A DNA stretch of 64,000 nt from Paeniglutamicibacter psychrophenolicus. GTDB lineage: Bacteria > Actinomycetota > Actinomycetes > Actinomycetales > Micrococcaceae. The position numbers and the translations under genes are program-made. The stretch spans positions 124,001-188,000 of the forward strand of contig NZ_JAGIOE010000001.1 of assembly GCF_017876575.1 (NCBI RefSeq), given 5' to 3'. The notes below the pieces were generated by a model that worked only from the letters and a program-made list of their open reading frames with translations, ran no database searches and was not told the origin of the DNA. Positions 37,317-45,965 of the stretch are shown here, piece after piece. Numbering within the stretch: position 1 is the first letter of the stretch; each line of letters starts with the position of its first letter.

Positions 37317-38444
37317 ATGTCGAAATCAAAATCCGCCGGCACGCCACGCAGCGGGCACCCGGGACGCAACCCAAGCGCCGGCGCCTCCAAGTTCGAGGAC
37401 CAGGTCCGCACGGCCATGCGGCCCTACGCCGCGCAATTGCGTGCCTTCTTCAACCAGCGCCACACCCCGGACGACTCCGAGGCCGGCGTCGAGGGCCTGG
37501 TCACCCTGCTGACGGTCCATGCCCGGCTGCGCGGGAAGGTGGCGGTGTCCGAGCTCGACCATGACGCGCTGGCCATCCAGTTCACGGACCTGCGCGAGCT
37601 TGGCGACGAGGTCGCCGTCGCGTGCGCCGCCATGCTGCGCGAGTTCATGCTCTTTTTGGCCGAAACCGGCCGTTGGAGCGGAGAGGTGGAGGAATTCAAG
37701 GCCGTCTTCGACCTGCTGTCGGCCCAGGGCGGCCAATCCCCCGTTGTGGTTCACGAGCTTGACGAAGCCAGCGCGGACGAGCGCTGGGCCAAGCTGCCGA
37801 TGGTGGCCACGGCTCGGGCTTTGCTGGCCTGGGTGGGTGAGGGCCGCGAGGTGGCAGAGGACGGATTGCTGCTGCCCACCGACCTGGTTTCGGCCGCCGC
37901 GGCCGTCGGGCTCGAGGTCCGCCTGGACCCGGAATCCGAGGATGCACGGCCGGGCTGGGTGCCCGAGGCCGGATCCTCGGTTGCCACATTGGCTCAGCTT
38001 CCGAAACTGGGCACCTATTGGGATGCGCTGTTGCGTGCCGGGGTACTGAGCTTCCAAAAGGGAAGGGCACTTCCCAACCCGGTGGTGGCCGAGGCGTTGA
38101 ACGCCGATTCGGGATTCAGCGCCCGCGGGGCGAAGGACCTGGTGGCCGAGGGACTCTACGCCCACATCCTGCTCAATGCCGTGGGTCCGGATGCGGACCA
38201 CACCGTCACGCAGATGACCGCCGCGTTGCTGGCCAAGGCCGGATCGGCGAATCCCCCGCGCACCGAGGCAGCCTTTTCGATTCCCGCAGCCGGGGAGCTG
38301 GAGCCGGAACAGGCCCACCTGCAGCCGCTCTTCGCAAAGACCGTGCCGGCCGCCGAGGCCCTGCTGCGTGCCGCCGAGGCCGAGGGACTCGTGCGCATCG
38401 GCAAGCACATCCGCGTGCCGCGCGTGCTTCGCGCCCCGCTGTAA
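37317..38444 (+). CDS. Uncharacterised helical protein, family member A
   Basis: A 375 aa soluble protein with a basic, disordered N-terminus (residues 1-28) and then mostly helices. No known domain was recognised. It shares a pattern with the protein at 48719-49963: EFMLFLAETGRWSGEVEEF near 107-125 matches its EFLHTTGTWGGTHEQF, and LGTYWDALLRAGVLSFQKGRA near 235 matches its LELYWDALVGAGLIELSASRA. The last 60 residues (AAEALLRAAEAEGLVRIG) look like a small winged-helix. It follows the SNF2 helicase by 69 nt on the same strand and may be co-transcribed. No function is assigned. Confidence 0.75.
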   Translation: MSKSKSAGTPRSGHPGRNPSAGASKFEDQVRTAMRPYAAQLRAFFNQRHTPDDSEAGVEGLVTLLTVHARLRGKVAVSELDHDALAIQFTDLRELGDEVAVACAAMLREFMLFLAETGRWSGEVEEFKAVFDLLSAQGGQSPVVVHELDEASADERWAKLPMVATARALLAWVGEGREVAEDGLLLPTDLVSAAAAVGLEVRLDPESEDARPGWVPEAGSSVATLAQLPKLGTYWDALLRAGVLSFQKGRALPNPVVAEALNADSGFSARGAKDLVAEGLYAHILLNAVGPDADHTVTQMTAALLAKAGSANPPRTEAAFSIPAAGELEPEQAHLQPLFAKTVPAAEALLRAAEAEGLVRIGKHIRVPRVLRAPL

Positions 38445-38495
38445 CGTGCGCTGACCCGGGTGGCCGAAGAGGTCTTGGCCTAGGTTCCAATGCTT

Positions 38496-38546
38496 AACGT
38501 CGTGGGGCGGTGAAGATGCCTGGCATCTTCACCGCCCCACGACGTT
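38496..38546. terminator. Bidirectional terminator
   Basis: A 25-bp perfect stem (AACGTCGTGGGGCGGTGAAG and following bases) around a minimal loop. It lies between the convergent gene at 37317 and the nitroreductase gene, with CTTA and TTCTTG flanks. Confidence 0.85.
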
Positions 38547-38570
38547 CTTGCTTCGGGCTTGGCCGGATGT

Positions 38571-39194
38571 CTAGATGCTGGTGGTTGCCACGTCGACGTC
38601 CAGGCGCGGCAGGCGATCGAACCACGGGTTCTCGCCGGGGGCGCCCACGTTGACGATGAGGAACGCGTGGTTGGCGGAGTCCGCGTTGATGACCGAATCC
38701 ACTCCGGCAGCGTCGAAGCCGCCCATCGGGCCGGCGTGCAGTCCGGCCGCGCGAACGGCCATGATGAAGTAGCCGGCCTGCATCCAGGCATTGTTCTTGG
38801 CGATTTCGGCGCGCGAGGCGGCATCCTGGTCGAACATGGCCTTGCGCTCGGGAGCGTGGGGGAAGAACACCGGAAACTGTTCGTGCCAGTCGGCGTCGTA
38901 GCTAAGCACCGCAAGCGCCGGGGCGGCCAGGGACTTGGCCCGGTTCCCTTCCATCATCTTGGCGACGACTGCCTCGCGGGCCTCGGCGCTCTTGACCCAG
39001 GTGATGCGCAGCGGCTGGTTGTTCATCATCGTCGGGCCCATTTTGGTGAGCTCGTAGATGGCATCGAGGGTCTCGTCGGCCACGACTTCCTCGGAGAAGG
39101 TGTTTGCGGTGCGGGCTTCAAGGAAGAGCTTGTCTGCGGTGTCGGCATCGATCGACAGTTGGTCGTACACGGTTGCGGCGGTTTCAACGCTCAT
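38571..39194 (-). CDS. Nitroreductase-family malonic semialdehyde reductase-like protein (RutE-type)
   Basis: A 207 aa flavin-dependent reductase of the RutE/HadB group. ELTKMGPTMMNNQPLRITWV near residue 49 is the FMN-binding helix with the subgroup's Asn-Asn-Gln, and IMAVRAAGLHAGPMGGFD near residue 144 and VNVGAPGENPWFDRLPRLD near 187 are RutE hallmarks. In uracil catabolism RutE reduces malonic semialdehyde, but no other rut genes are in the window, so a general quinone or nitro reductase role is equally possible. It is monocistronic. Confidence 0.8.
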   Translation of the reverse strand: MSVETAATVYDQLSIDADTADKLFLEARTANTFSEEVVADETLDAIYELTKMGPTMMNNQPLRITWVKSAEAREAVVAKMMEGNRAKSLAAPALAVLSYDADWHEQFPVFFPHAPERKAMFDQDAASRAEIAKNNAWMQAGYFIMAVRAAGLHAGPMGGFDAAGVDSVINADSANHAFLIVNVGAPGENPWFDRLPRLDVDVATTSI

Positions 39195-39638
39195 CTGGGG
39201 GTGTTCTCCTTGCGGTTCTTCGGCGGCTTCCTACCAGGCAGAACCGCCACAGCCACGGGAAGCATTCCCTCGGGGCCTGTGAAGCGCATCACCCGCCGGG
39301 CCAATCACCGGAAAATCGGGGCAACCATGAGCTTAAACATCAGCACGCCCGACGACGCCGATGGTGGCTTCTCTTGGGGTAGAAGCGACCTAGGAACCTT
39401 CAATGCCAAATGCTCCTTGGGGGAAAGCATTTGACGTGATTCCTGTGCTGCGAACCAACTTGGGGGCTCGGTTCGCGGGGCTGGCGTCGTCTGGCGTGCT
39501 GGAAATGAGTTCTGGAAACGCCACTCGCAAAACGTTCCTAGTTCCCATCAATCGGCCATTCCGCCGATGTAGTACCTACTCTATCCACTCGGACGAGCGC
39601 TGCACATTAGACCTTTGGCCATACTTGATGAGGTAACC
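39195..39638. other. Intergenic stretch of about 440 nt
   Basis: The right half is less GC-rich than its surroundings. No ribosome binding site with a plausible frame and no recognised protein were found. It separates the nitroreductase promoter region from the end of the histidine kinase gene. Confidence 0.4.
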
Positions 39639-40931
39639 TCACAATTGGTCCGAGGCCTCGGAGGTGTCCTCGGAAGCCTTGAGGTCTTGGTCGATGGTGG
39701 TGGCCGGGAGTTCGGCACGCACCACCCAATCGCCGCGGACTCGCTTGGCGGAGAGGGTGCCGCCGAAGGCCGCCATCCGGTCGGACATGCCGACGATGCC
39801 CGAGCTGTGCCCGCCAACGTCGAAACCTTGGTCCATGACGTGGCGGGGTAGCGAGTTGGCAATTTCCAGCCATACCCGGTCCCCGACCACGAGTGCCTCA
39901 ATGCGACATGCGGCATGCGGCTCCGCATGCTTGACGATATTCGTCGTGGATTCCTGCAGAACCCTATATAGCGCGGCCTGCGCGGACTGCGGCAAGCCAG
40001 CAAGCCTCGGATCGGCCATGGTCTTCGTCGGATGGCCAAGATCAATCAGCCGCTCGGCAAACACCTCGACACCGATGAGGATCTCTAGGCTGCTGGCTGC
40101 ATTTCCCGCCGAGTCAACGAGTGATCCGTCCACGCGGGTCGCGGACCCGTCCGATCGCAGGACGTTGAGCATGACGCGGAGGTCCTGCAGCGCCTCCTTC
40201 GAGGTATTCCCAATGACCTTGAGCGCGGCCTGGGCAACGGCGGGATCCCCCGAAAAACCTGCGGCCTTGGCCTGCATGGAAATCACGGTGATGTCATGGG
40301 CCACGATGTCGTGCAGGTCTCTGGCAATGGCCTTGCGCTCGGCCTCCACGGCTTCTTGCTGCTTGCGGCGCAGGTCTTCGATGCGTCGTCTGTCGGACTC
40401 ACGCTGATCTTGGTACTTTCGAGCGAAAAGTGCCACAAAATAGGCCACTGCTAGCAACGGCACGAGAATAATCAGGAAACCCACGTCATAGGATCTGACA
40501 ACGATGATCAGGATGGCCCAGAGTCCAGTTATACATAGGTACCTGAAAGCAAACCTGCGAGTTTCCACCAAACTAATCAGACCGACCAGTAGGGGAACCA
40601 CGAGCAGCGAGAAAAGATAGGCGCCCGTAAAAACGGTCAGCGCCATGGCAACAATTGAGACGATGACTGCGTACCGCGCCCGGACCCAAAGCAGTCCAAT
40701 AGAAAGAGTGTAGGTTGCGTTGACGCTGGCTTCAGTCGCACGCCGCTGAAATCTAACCGGGTCGGATTCGCTGACAAGGCTCACAATATCGGTGACGAAA
40801 AGCAGTGCGACAACACAGCTGGCCACCAGGAGAATCGTCCTTCCCAAAGTGGAGGACGACTTCTCGCTAGCGACTTCAGAGTCAGAAACGGTTGGATTCA
40901 CCGCTCTATTCTCACCCAAAGTAGGACTCAT
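39639..40931 (-). CDS. NarL-type sensor histidine kinase (HisKA_3) next to a secreted peptide
   Basis: A 430 aa membrane kinase. Six hydrophobic segments lie at about residues 32-50, 73-85, 87-105, 107-122, 129-146 and 149-170, with only short external loops. They are followed by a coiled segment and the HisKA_3 dimerisation helix with phospho-accepting His207 in ARDLHDIVAHDIT. The HATPase domain has an N-box TTNIVKHAEPH near 335-345 and a G-box GHSSGIVGMSDRM near 385. The compact multi-helix sensor resembles those of peptide- or membrane-sensing kinases. It starts 18 nt after the small secreted peptide gene and should share its mRNA. Its partner is the divergent response regulator. Confidence 0.9.
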   Translation of the reverse strand: MSPTLGENRAVNPTVSDSEVASEKSSSTLGRTILLVASCVVALLFVTDIVSLVSESDPVRFQRRATEASVNATYTLSIGLLWVRARYAVIVSIVAMALTVFTGAYLFSLLVVPLLVGLISLVETRRFAFRYLCITGLWAILIIVVRSYDVGFLIILVPLLAVAYFVALFARKYQDQRESDRRRIEDLRRKQQEAVEAERKAIARDLHDIVAHDITVISMQAKAAGFSGDPAVAQAALKVIGNTSKEALQDLRVMLNVLRSDGSATRVDGSLVDSAGNAASSLEILIGVEVFAERLIDLGHPTKTMADPRLAGLPQSAQAALYRVLQESTTNIVKHAEPHAACRIEALVVGDRVWLEIANSLPRHVMDQGFDVGGHSSGIVGMSDRMAAFGGTLSAKRVRGDWVVRAELPATTIDQDLKASEDTSEASDQL

Positions 40932-40949
40932 TCCTATGAGCCCCGAGTT

Positions 40950-41159
40950 CTACCTAGGGCATGCCGCACCGAGGTAACGGCACAGCCAATCATTGAATGC
41001 ATCAGATGCACCGGCAGGCGAAGCAACCGGGAGAGAAGAGCCTTGGGATATGGGACCTGAGACAACGGCAGCCTGAGCAGGGATGGCGGCCGGCAGCAAC
41101 AGGGCAGCGGACATGGTTACAGCAGCGAAGATACGAGTTTTACGAGTCATGTTGCTCAT
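40950..41159 (-). CDS. Small secreted peptide with two cysteines, candidate signal for the adjacent kinase
   Basis: A 69 aa precursor. A positively charged N-terminus (MSNMTRKTR) is followed by a hydrophobic core and a clear Sec cleavage site PAQA-AVV, releasing about 39 residues that are Gly/Ser/Pro-rich. The mature peptide ends in the aromatic motif DWLCRYLGAACPR, whose two Cys residues are separated by six and could form a ring. Alternative ATGs at 41177 and 41150 are possible; none has a strong ribosome binding site. It is immediately upstream of the kinase gene, 18 nt apart. No known family was recognised. A pheromone or kinase-modulating peptide is inferred from context only. Confidence 0.6.
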   Translation of the reverse strand: MSNMTRKTRIFAAVTMSAALLLPAAIPAQAAVVSGPISQGSSLPVASPAGASDAFNDWLCRYLGAACPR

Positions 41160-41179
41160 TCTTGCACTTATTTCCATAA

Positions 41180-41253
41180 GTCAACAGGTGTTTTCCCAAA
41201 AGTTCATGTTGTTGACCATCAAAGACGCTGATTACCCAAAAGCTCACTAGACT
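41180..41253. promoter_or_regulatory. Shared divergent control region with 40-bp-spaced direct repeats
   Basis: CCCAAAAGTTCA (41195-41206) and CCCAAAAGCTCA (41235-41246) are direct repeats 40 bp apart, about four helical turns. GTCAACA (41180-41186) and TGTTGAC (41210-41216) are inverted repeats that include a TTGAC element in each direction. TAGACT at 41248-41253 ends 7 nt before the GTG of the response regulator and lies 1 nt after the second repeat. This looks like a response-regulator binding region serving both promoters. Confidence 0.55.
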
Positions 41254-41260
41254 CAAGGCT

Positions 41261-41932
41261 GTGACCGACATCCAAGTTCTCGTGGTTGATAACGAACCAC
41301 TCATGCGCCAAGCCCTCAAAATCATCCTTGAAGCCGCCCCGGGGTTTCAATGGCTTGGAGAAGCGACAAACGGCATCGAAGCCGTCGACTTCTGCGCGGG
41401 CAACAATCCGGATGTAATCCTCATGGACATGCAAATGCCCCGCATGGACGGTGTTGAAGCAACCAGCATCATCACCACAAATTACCCGGGCATTGGCGTA
41501 CTTGCCATCACCGCATTTTCCTCGGAGGAATACCTGGTCCCGGCTCTTCGCGCAGGAGCCGCTGGTTACCTGGTCAAGGACGCCGAGCCCACGGAAATCC
41601 TCGCAGCCATCCAGGCAGTGCAAGACGGAAGCGCGGCGATTTCCGCGTCGGTGTCGCAGGACCTAATTCGCGCAATTCGCGAAGCCCACGACGTAAAGCC
41701 CAGCAGTTCCATCGGGCCGAACCCCATGGCTCTGTCCGAGCGGGAGCAGGAAGTCCTCCAACTACTCGCACGGGGCAGAAACAATCCGGAGATGGCCGCA
41801 GAATTGCACATTTCCGAGGCAACTGTGAAAGCCCACCTGAGTCGAGTCATGGCAAAATTCGGCGTCCGGGACAGGGTCCAGGCCCTGATTCGTGCCGCCC
41901 AATACGGACTGGTCGAGCTTCATATGGACTAA
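41261..41932 (+). CDS. NarL/LuxR-family response regulator
   Basis: A 223 aa two-component regulator starting at GTG. The receiver domain has the acidic pocket VVDNEP (Asp10), phospho-acceptor Asp56 in VILMDMQMP, the conserved Thr84 in ITAF, and Lys106 in YLVKDA. A linker leads to a LuxR-type HTH at about residues 158-215 (LSEREQEVLQLLARGRNN, then ATVKAHLSRVMAKFGVRDR). The likely partner is the kinase at 39639-40931, transcribed divergently. A TAGACT box 7 nt before the GTG implies a leaderless mRNA, and an adjacent direct repeat suggests autoregulation. Confidence 0.92.
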   Translation: MTDIQVLVVDNEPLMRQALKIILEAAPGFQWLGEATNGIEAVDFCAGNNPDVILMDMQMPRMDGVEATSIITTNYPGIGVLAITAFSSEEYLVPALRAGAAGYLVKDAEPTEILAAIQAVQDGSAAISASVSQDLIRAIREAHDVKPSSSIGPNPMALSEREQEVLQLLARGRNNPEMAAELHISEATVKAHLSRVMAKFGVRDRVQALIRAAQYGLVELHMD

Positions 41933-42148
41933 CCGGTCGGCGAATGGCTCTGGGGTGCTCCGAGCGCTTCACCACCAACGCCTTGTACGATTCCGAATCC
42001 GACCCCTGAACCGTATGTGCGGGGCTTACTTTTGTCTGGAAAACCTTGTAGTTTTTTCCTAAGTTGAACTCCAATTCATAGATTCTCAAAGTTTCGCAAA
42101 TTTGGTGGTGATTCCCACCTTTCTTGTTGGTCGCCCCCTGCCATCCCA

Positions 42149-42154
42149 TAGGCT
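42149..42154 (+). promoter_or_regulatory. -10 element for a leaderless BCCT transporter mRNA
   Basis: TAGGCT ends 6 nt before the ATG at 42161. Confidence 0.45.
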
Positions 42155-42160
42155 CGGGAA

Positions 42161-43942
42161 ATGACAACCGAACAGACAAAGACGAGTACATCACCCCGTG
42201 TACACCGGTGGGTCTTCTGGCCCGCGGCCATTATCACCATTGTTTTTGCCACGTTCGCCATGACCATGCCCGGTACGGCAGAGTCATTCTTCTCATCCAT
42301 CCAGACGAAGATCATCGGATACTTCAACTGGTACTACGTCCTGATTGCAACGGGCTTTGTGGTGTTCAGTCTCTGGCTGGGATTCGGGAAATTCGGCGAG
42401 ATCAAGCTCGGCAAGGACGAAGACGAACCGGAGTTCTCCCTGGGTTCCTGGTTCTCGCTTCTCTTTGCCGCAGGGATGGGCATCGGCCTGGTTTTCTACG
42501 GCGTCTCCGAGCCGCTGAGCCACTTTGCCTCACCCAAACCCGGCGCTTCGGGGTCCCCGGCAGACCTTGCCCAACAGGCCCAGGCCCAAACGTTCCTGCA
42601 CTGGGGCGTCCATGCGTGGTCGATCTACGTTGTCATCGGGTTGGCCCTGGCCTACGCGATCCACCGGCGAGGCCGACCCATTTCGATCCGCTGGACCCTC
42701 GAACCATTGCTGGGTCGCAAGGTCCATGGCGGCCTCGGCAACCTCATTGACGTTGTAGCCCTGGTCGGCACGATCTTCGGTGTGGCCACCTCACTGGGCT
42801 TGGGCGTCCTGCAGATCAGTGCCGGCCTGGAAAGCGCCGGCATGTTCAAGGCCTCCCAATTCATCGACATCGTCATCATTGCCGTCGTCACCTGCCTGGT
42901 GCTCTTCTCCGTGCTTTCGGGCGTTGGCAAGGGCATGAAGTGGCTCTCGAACACCAACCTGATCTTGGCCGGGGTGTTCGTCGCCTTCCTGCTGATTGTT
43001 GGTCCCACGCAATTCCTTCTGCGCAACTTCGTGCAGTCGATCGGCAACTACCTGCAAAACTTCCTTGCCATGTCCTTCAACGTCAGTGCCTTCACCGGCG
43101 CCGAAGGCGAAGCCTGGCAGGGCGTGTGGACCACGTTCTACTGGGGCTGGTGGATTTCCTGGGCCCCGTTCGTGGGCATCTTCATCGCCAGGATCTCCCG
43201 CGGCCGCACGGTGCGCCAGTTCGTTGGCGGAGTCATCCTGGTCCCCACGGTTGTCACCATGCTGTGGTTCGCCGTCCTGGGAGGAACCGCGATCTACGGC
43301 CAGCTGCAAGGCACCGGGAACCTCGTGGCTGCCGACCGCTCGATCGACACCGAAGGCGCGTTGTTCGCCATGCTGGACACCTTGCCGGCCGGTTCCGTGC
43401 TGACGGTCGGGGCAATCATCATGATTGTCATCTTCTTCGTCACCTCGGCCGACTCGGGCGCACTGGTCATGGGCATGATCGCCACCGGCGGCGACGTGGA
43501 ACCGAAGAACTGGATCCGCATTTTCTTCACGCTGGCCACTTCCCTGCTGGCCGCTTCGCTGCTCATATCCGGAGGCCTCGAAGCCCTCAAAACCGCAGCC
43601 ATCGTCATCGCGTTGCCCTTCAGCATTGTCTTGATCATGATCTGCTGGGCGACGTACCGGGCGTTTTCCCGTGAAGTGAAGGTCTATGAGAAGGCCCGAC
43701 GGATGGCGTTCGTGGACCACATCGGTGACTTCTACGGGTTGGAAGTTGAAGGCCCGAACCGGGATTCGCAGCTGCTCAATCTCCAGAACCTGACGGCAAG
43801 GCTGCGCCGGGCCGTTCCCCAGGGTCGTCGAGCCGATGCCGCGGTGCCGGCTGTCTTAGTTGGCGCGACAGCTGTCCATGGCGCAGACGCACCCAAGGCC
43901 GATGCCGGACAGCCCGGAGGGCACCCCAAGTCCACCAACTAG
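42161..43942 (+). CDS. BCCT-family betaine/choline/carnitine transporter
   Basis: A 593 aa sodium- or proton-coupled importer of betaine-type osmolytes. It has about 12 membrane helices; the glycine-rich segment AAGMGIGLVFYGVSEPL near residue 105 is the BetP-type substrate and sodium site region. HWGVHAWSIYV near residue 148 and GWWISWAPFVGIFIARISRGR near residue 328 (the Trp box) are hallmarks. The short N-terminus and a C-terminal tail with charged residues fit osmosensing members. The substrate within the family is not resolved. It lies 228 nt after the response regulator but has its own -10 box. Confidence 0.92.
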   Translation: MTTEQTKTSTSPRVHRWVFWPAAIITIVFATFAMTMPGTAESFFSSIQTKIIGYFNWYYVLIATGFVVFSLWLGFGKFGEIKLGKDEDEPEFSLGSWFSLLFAAGMGIGLVFYGVSEPLSHFASPKPGASGSPADLAQQAQAQTFLHWGVHAWSIYVVIGLALAYAIHRRGRPISIRWTLEPLLGRKVHGGLGNLIDVVALVGTIFGVATSLGLGVLQISAGLESAGMFKASQFIDIVIIAVVTCLVLFSVLSGVGKGMKWLSNTNLILAGVFVAFLLIVGPTQFLLRNFVQSIGNYLQNFLAMSFNVSAFTGAEGEAWQGVWTTFYWGWWISWAPFVGIFIARISRGRTVRQFVGGVILVPTVVTMLWFAVLGGTAIYGQLQGTGNLVAADRSIDTEGALFAMLDTLPAGSVLTVGAIIMIVIFFVTSADSGALVMGMIATGGDVEPKNWIRIFFTLATSLLAASLLISGGLEALKTAAIVIALPFSIVLIMICWATYRAFSREVKVYEKARRMAFVDHIGDFYGLEVEGPNRDSQLLNLQNLTARLRRAVPQGRRADAAVPAVLVGATAVHGADAPKADAGQPGGHPKSTN

Positions 43943-43959
43943 CACGCACGGCAAACGGC

Positions 43960-44009
43960 AACGTGGGGTGGTGGTTCCCGTCCAAGGACGGGAACCACCA
44001 CCCCACGTT
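43960..44009. terminator. Bidirectional terminator between BCCT gene and ctaD
   Basis: A 24-bp stem beginning AACGTGGGGTGGTGGTTCCC pairs perfectly with its complement around a 2-nt centre, with TTCGTTTC following. The flanking genes converge. Confidence 0.85.
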
Positions 44010-44048
44010 CGTTTCGACCCGCATTCCTGTCGCTGCGGGAGTCCGGCA

Positions 44049-45779
44049 TCAGCCCGATTCGTCAGTGTCCTTCTGCTGTGCCGGGCCGAACACCTTGGCC
44101 ACGGGGCCTCGCGGGGTTGTCCGCGCGCCGAGCTCCGGGTGGTGGAGGTCTAGGGCCGGGCGTTCGGAACGGATGCGCGGGATCGAGTTGAAGTTGTGGC
44201 GCGGCGGCGGGCAGGATGTTGCCCATTCCAGCGATCCGCCAAAGCCCCACGGATCGTCCACGACCACCTTCTTGCCGTGGCGATGCGTGATCCACACGTT
44301 CCAGAAGAACGGGATCATCGAAGCTCCCAGGATGAAGGAGAACACCGACGAGAATTGGTTCATCGTGGTGAACCCGTCTTCGGGAAGGTAATCCGCGTAG
44401 CGACGCGGCATCCCCATGACGCCCAGCCAGTGCTGGATCAGGAACGTGCCGTGGAAGCCCACGAACAGCATCCAGAAGTGGATCTTGCCCAGTCGCTCGT
44501 TGAGCATCTTGCCGGTCCACTTCGCCCACCAGAAGTAGAAGCCCGCGAACATGGCGAACACCACGGTGCCGAAGACCACGTAGTGGAAGTGCGCCACCAC
44601 GAAGTATGTGTCGGTCACATGGAAGTCCAGCCCCGGTGCCGACAGGACGATGCCGGTCAGCCCGCCGAAGAGGAAGGTCACCAGGAATCCGATGCTCCAG
44701 AGCATCGGGGTCTCGAATGTGACAGAGCCTCGCCAGAGGGTGCCGATCCAGTTGAAGAACTTCACGCCCGTGGGCACCGCGATCAGCATGGTCATGAAGG
44801 CGAAGAACGGCAGCATGACCTGGCCGGTGGCATACATGTGGTGGGCCCAGACGGAAATCGAAAGCGCCGCGATGGAGATGGTCGCGAAGATCAATCCCTT
44901 GTAGCCGAAGATCGGCTTGCGGGAGAACACCGGGAAGATCTCGGTGACAATGCCGAAGAACGGCAGCGCAATGATGTAGACCTCGGGGTGCCCGAAGAAC
45001 CAGAACAGGTGCTGCCACAGCATCGGGCCGCCCGCTTCCGGATCATACACATGCGCACCGAACCGCCTGTCCGCACCCAGGGCGAACAGCGCCGCCGCCA
45101 GCGGCGGGAACGCCATCAGGATCATGATCGCGGTGATCAACGTGTTCCACGTGAAAATGGGCATGCGCCACATGGTCATGCCCGGGGCACGCAGGCAGAT
45201 GATCGTGGTAACGAAGTTGACCGCGCCCAGGATGGTGCCGAAGCCCGACAGCGCCAGGCCGAAGACCCAGAGGTCACCGCCGATGCCGGGGCTGAAGGTG
45301 GTGTTCGCCAACGGCGCATACCCGGTCCAGCCGAACGCCGCCGCGCCCTGCGGGGTCAGGAAGCCCGAAATCGCGATGGTCGAGCCAAAGAGGAAGAACC
45401 AGAAGGCCAGCGCATTGAGCCTGGGAAACGCGACGTCGGGCGCCCCGATCTGCAACGGCATCATCACGTTGGCAAAACCTGCAAAAAGCGGAGTCGCGAA
45501 CATCAGCAGCATCAGCGTGCCGTGCATGGTGAACAGCTGGTTGTACTGCTCCTTGGTCTGCACGATCTGCAGGCCGGGGTCGAACAGTTCCGCCCTCATC
45601 AGCATCGCCATCACGCCGGCCAGGCAGAAGAAAGTGAACGAGGCGATCAGGTACATGTACCCGATCCTCTTGTGGTCGGTGGTCGTGAGCCAGCCGACGA
45701 TCATCCTGCCCTTGGTCAGCGGGACGGCCCTTGGTTGGTCGCGGGTCAGTTCATCCGTTGCGTATTCATAGGTTGCCAT
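44049..45779 (-). CDS. ctaD: Cytochrome c oxidase subunit I
   Basis: The 576 aa catalytic subunit of an aa3-type terminal oxidase. About 12 membrane helices are present. HGTLM near residue 85 holds the low-spin haem ligand, [10 protein letters not shown] near 253 holds the CuB His and the cross-linked Tyr, WAHHMYATG near 303 holds the next CuB ligands, and HFHYVVFG near 388 holds the haem ligands. The C-terminal tail is cytoplasmic and long, as in actinobacteria. No ctaC, ctaE or ctaF lies next to it, so it is an orphan copy or the rest is elsewhere. Confidence 0.95.
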   Translation of the reverse strand: MATYEYATDELTRDQPRAVPLTKGRMIVGWLTTTDHKRIGYMYLIASFTFFCLAGVMAMLMRAELFDPGLQIVQTKEQYNQLFTMHGTLMLLMFATPLFAGFANVMMPLQIGAPDVAFPRLNALAFWFFLFGSTIAISGFLTPQGAAAFGWTGYAPLANTTFSPGIGGDLWVFGLALSGFGTILGAVNFVTTIICLRAPGMTMWRMPIFTWNTLITAIMILMAFPPLAAALFALGADRRFGAHVYDPEAGGPMLWQHLFWFFGHPEVYIIALPFFGIVTEIFPVFSRKPIFGYKGLIFATISIAALSISVWAHHMYATGQVMLPFFAFMTMLIAVPTGVKFFNWIGTLWRGSVTFETPMLWSIGFLVTFLFGGLTGIVLSAPGLDFHVTDTYFVVAHFHYVVFGTVVFAMFAGFYFWWAKWTGKMLNERLGKIHFWMLFVGFHGTFLIQHWLGVMGMPRRYADYLPEDGFTTMNQFSSVFSFILGASMIPFFWNVWITHRHGKKVVVDDPWGFGGSLEWATSCPPPRHNFNSIPRIRSERPALDLHHPELGARTTPRGPVAKVFGPAQQKDTDESG

Positions 45780-45965
45780 TTTTCATCTCACGGTTTCCCC
45801 AAACGACGTGGCAGCCGCCCGCTGTTCCCCGGCCGGGCAACCGACCCACGAAGTTTCTGTGGTTCGAAATGTGTGGTTCTTCCCCAGCATGCTCTTCTTT
45901 GCGCAAAGTTGCTAGGGTTGGCCACCGGAAGGCACCGGTGCCACCTGCCAGGTCCGGGGCCGAAC

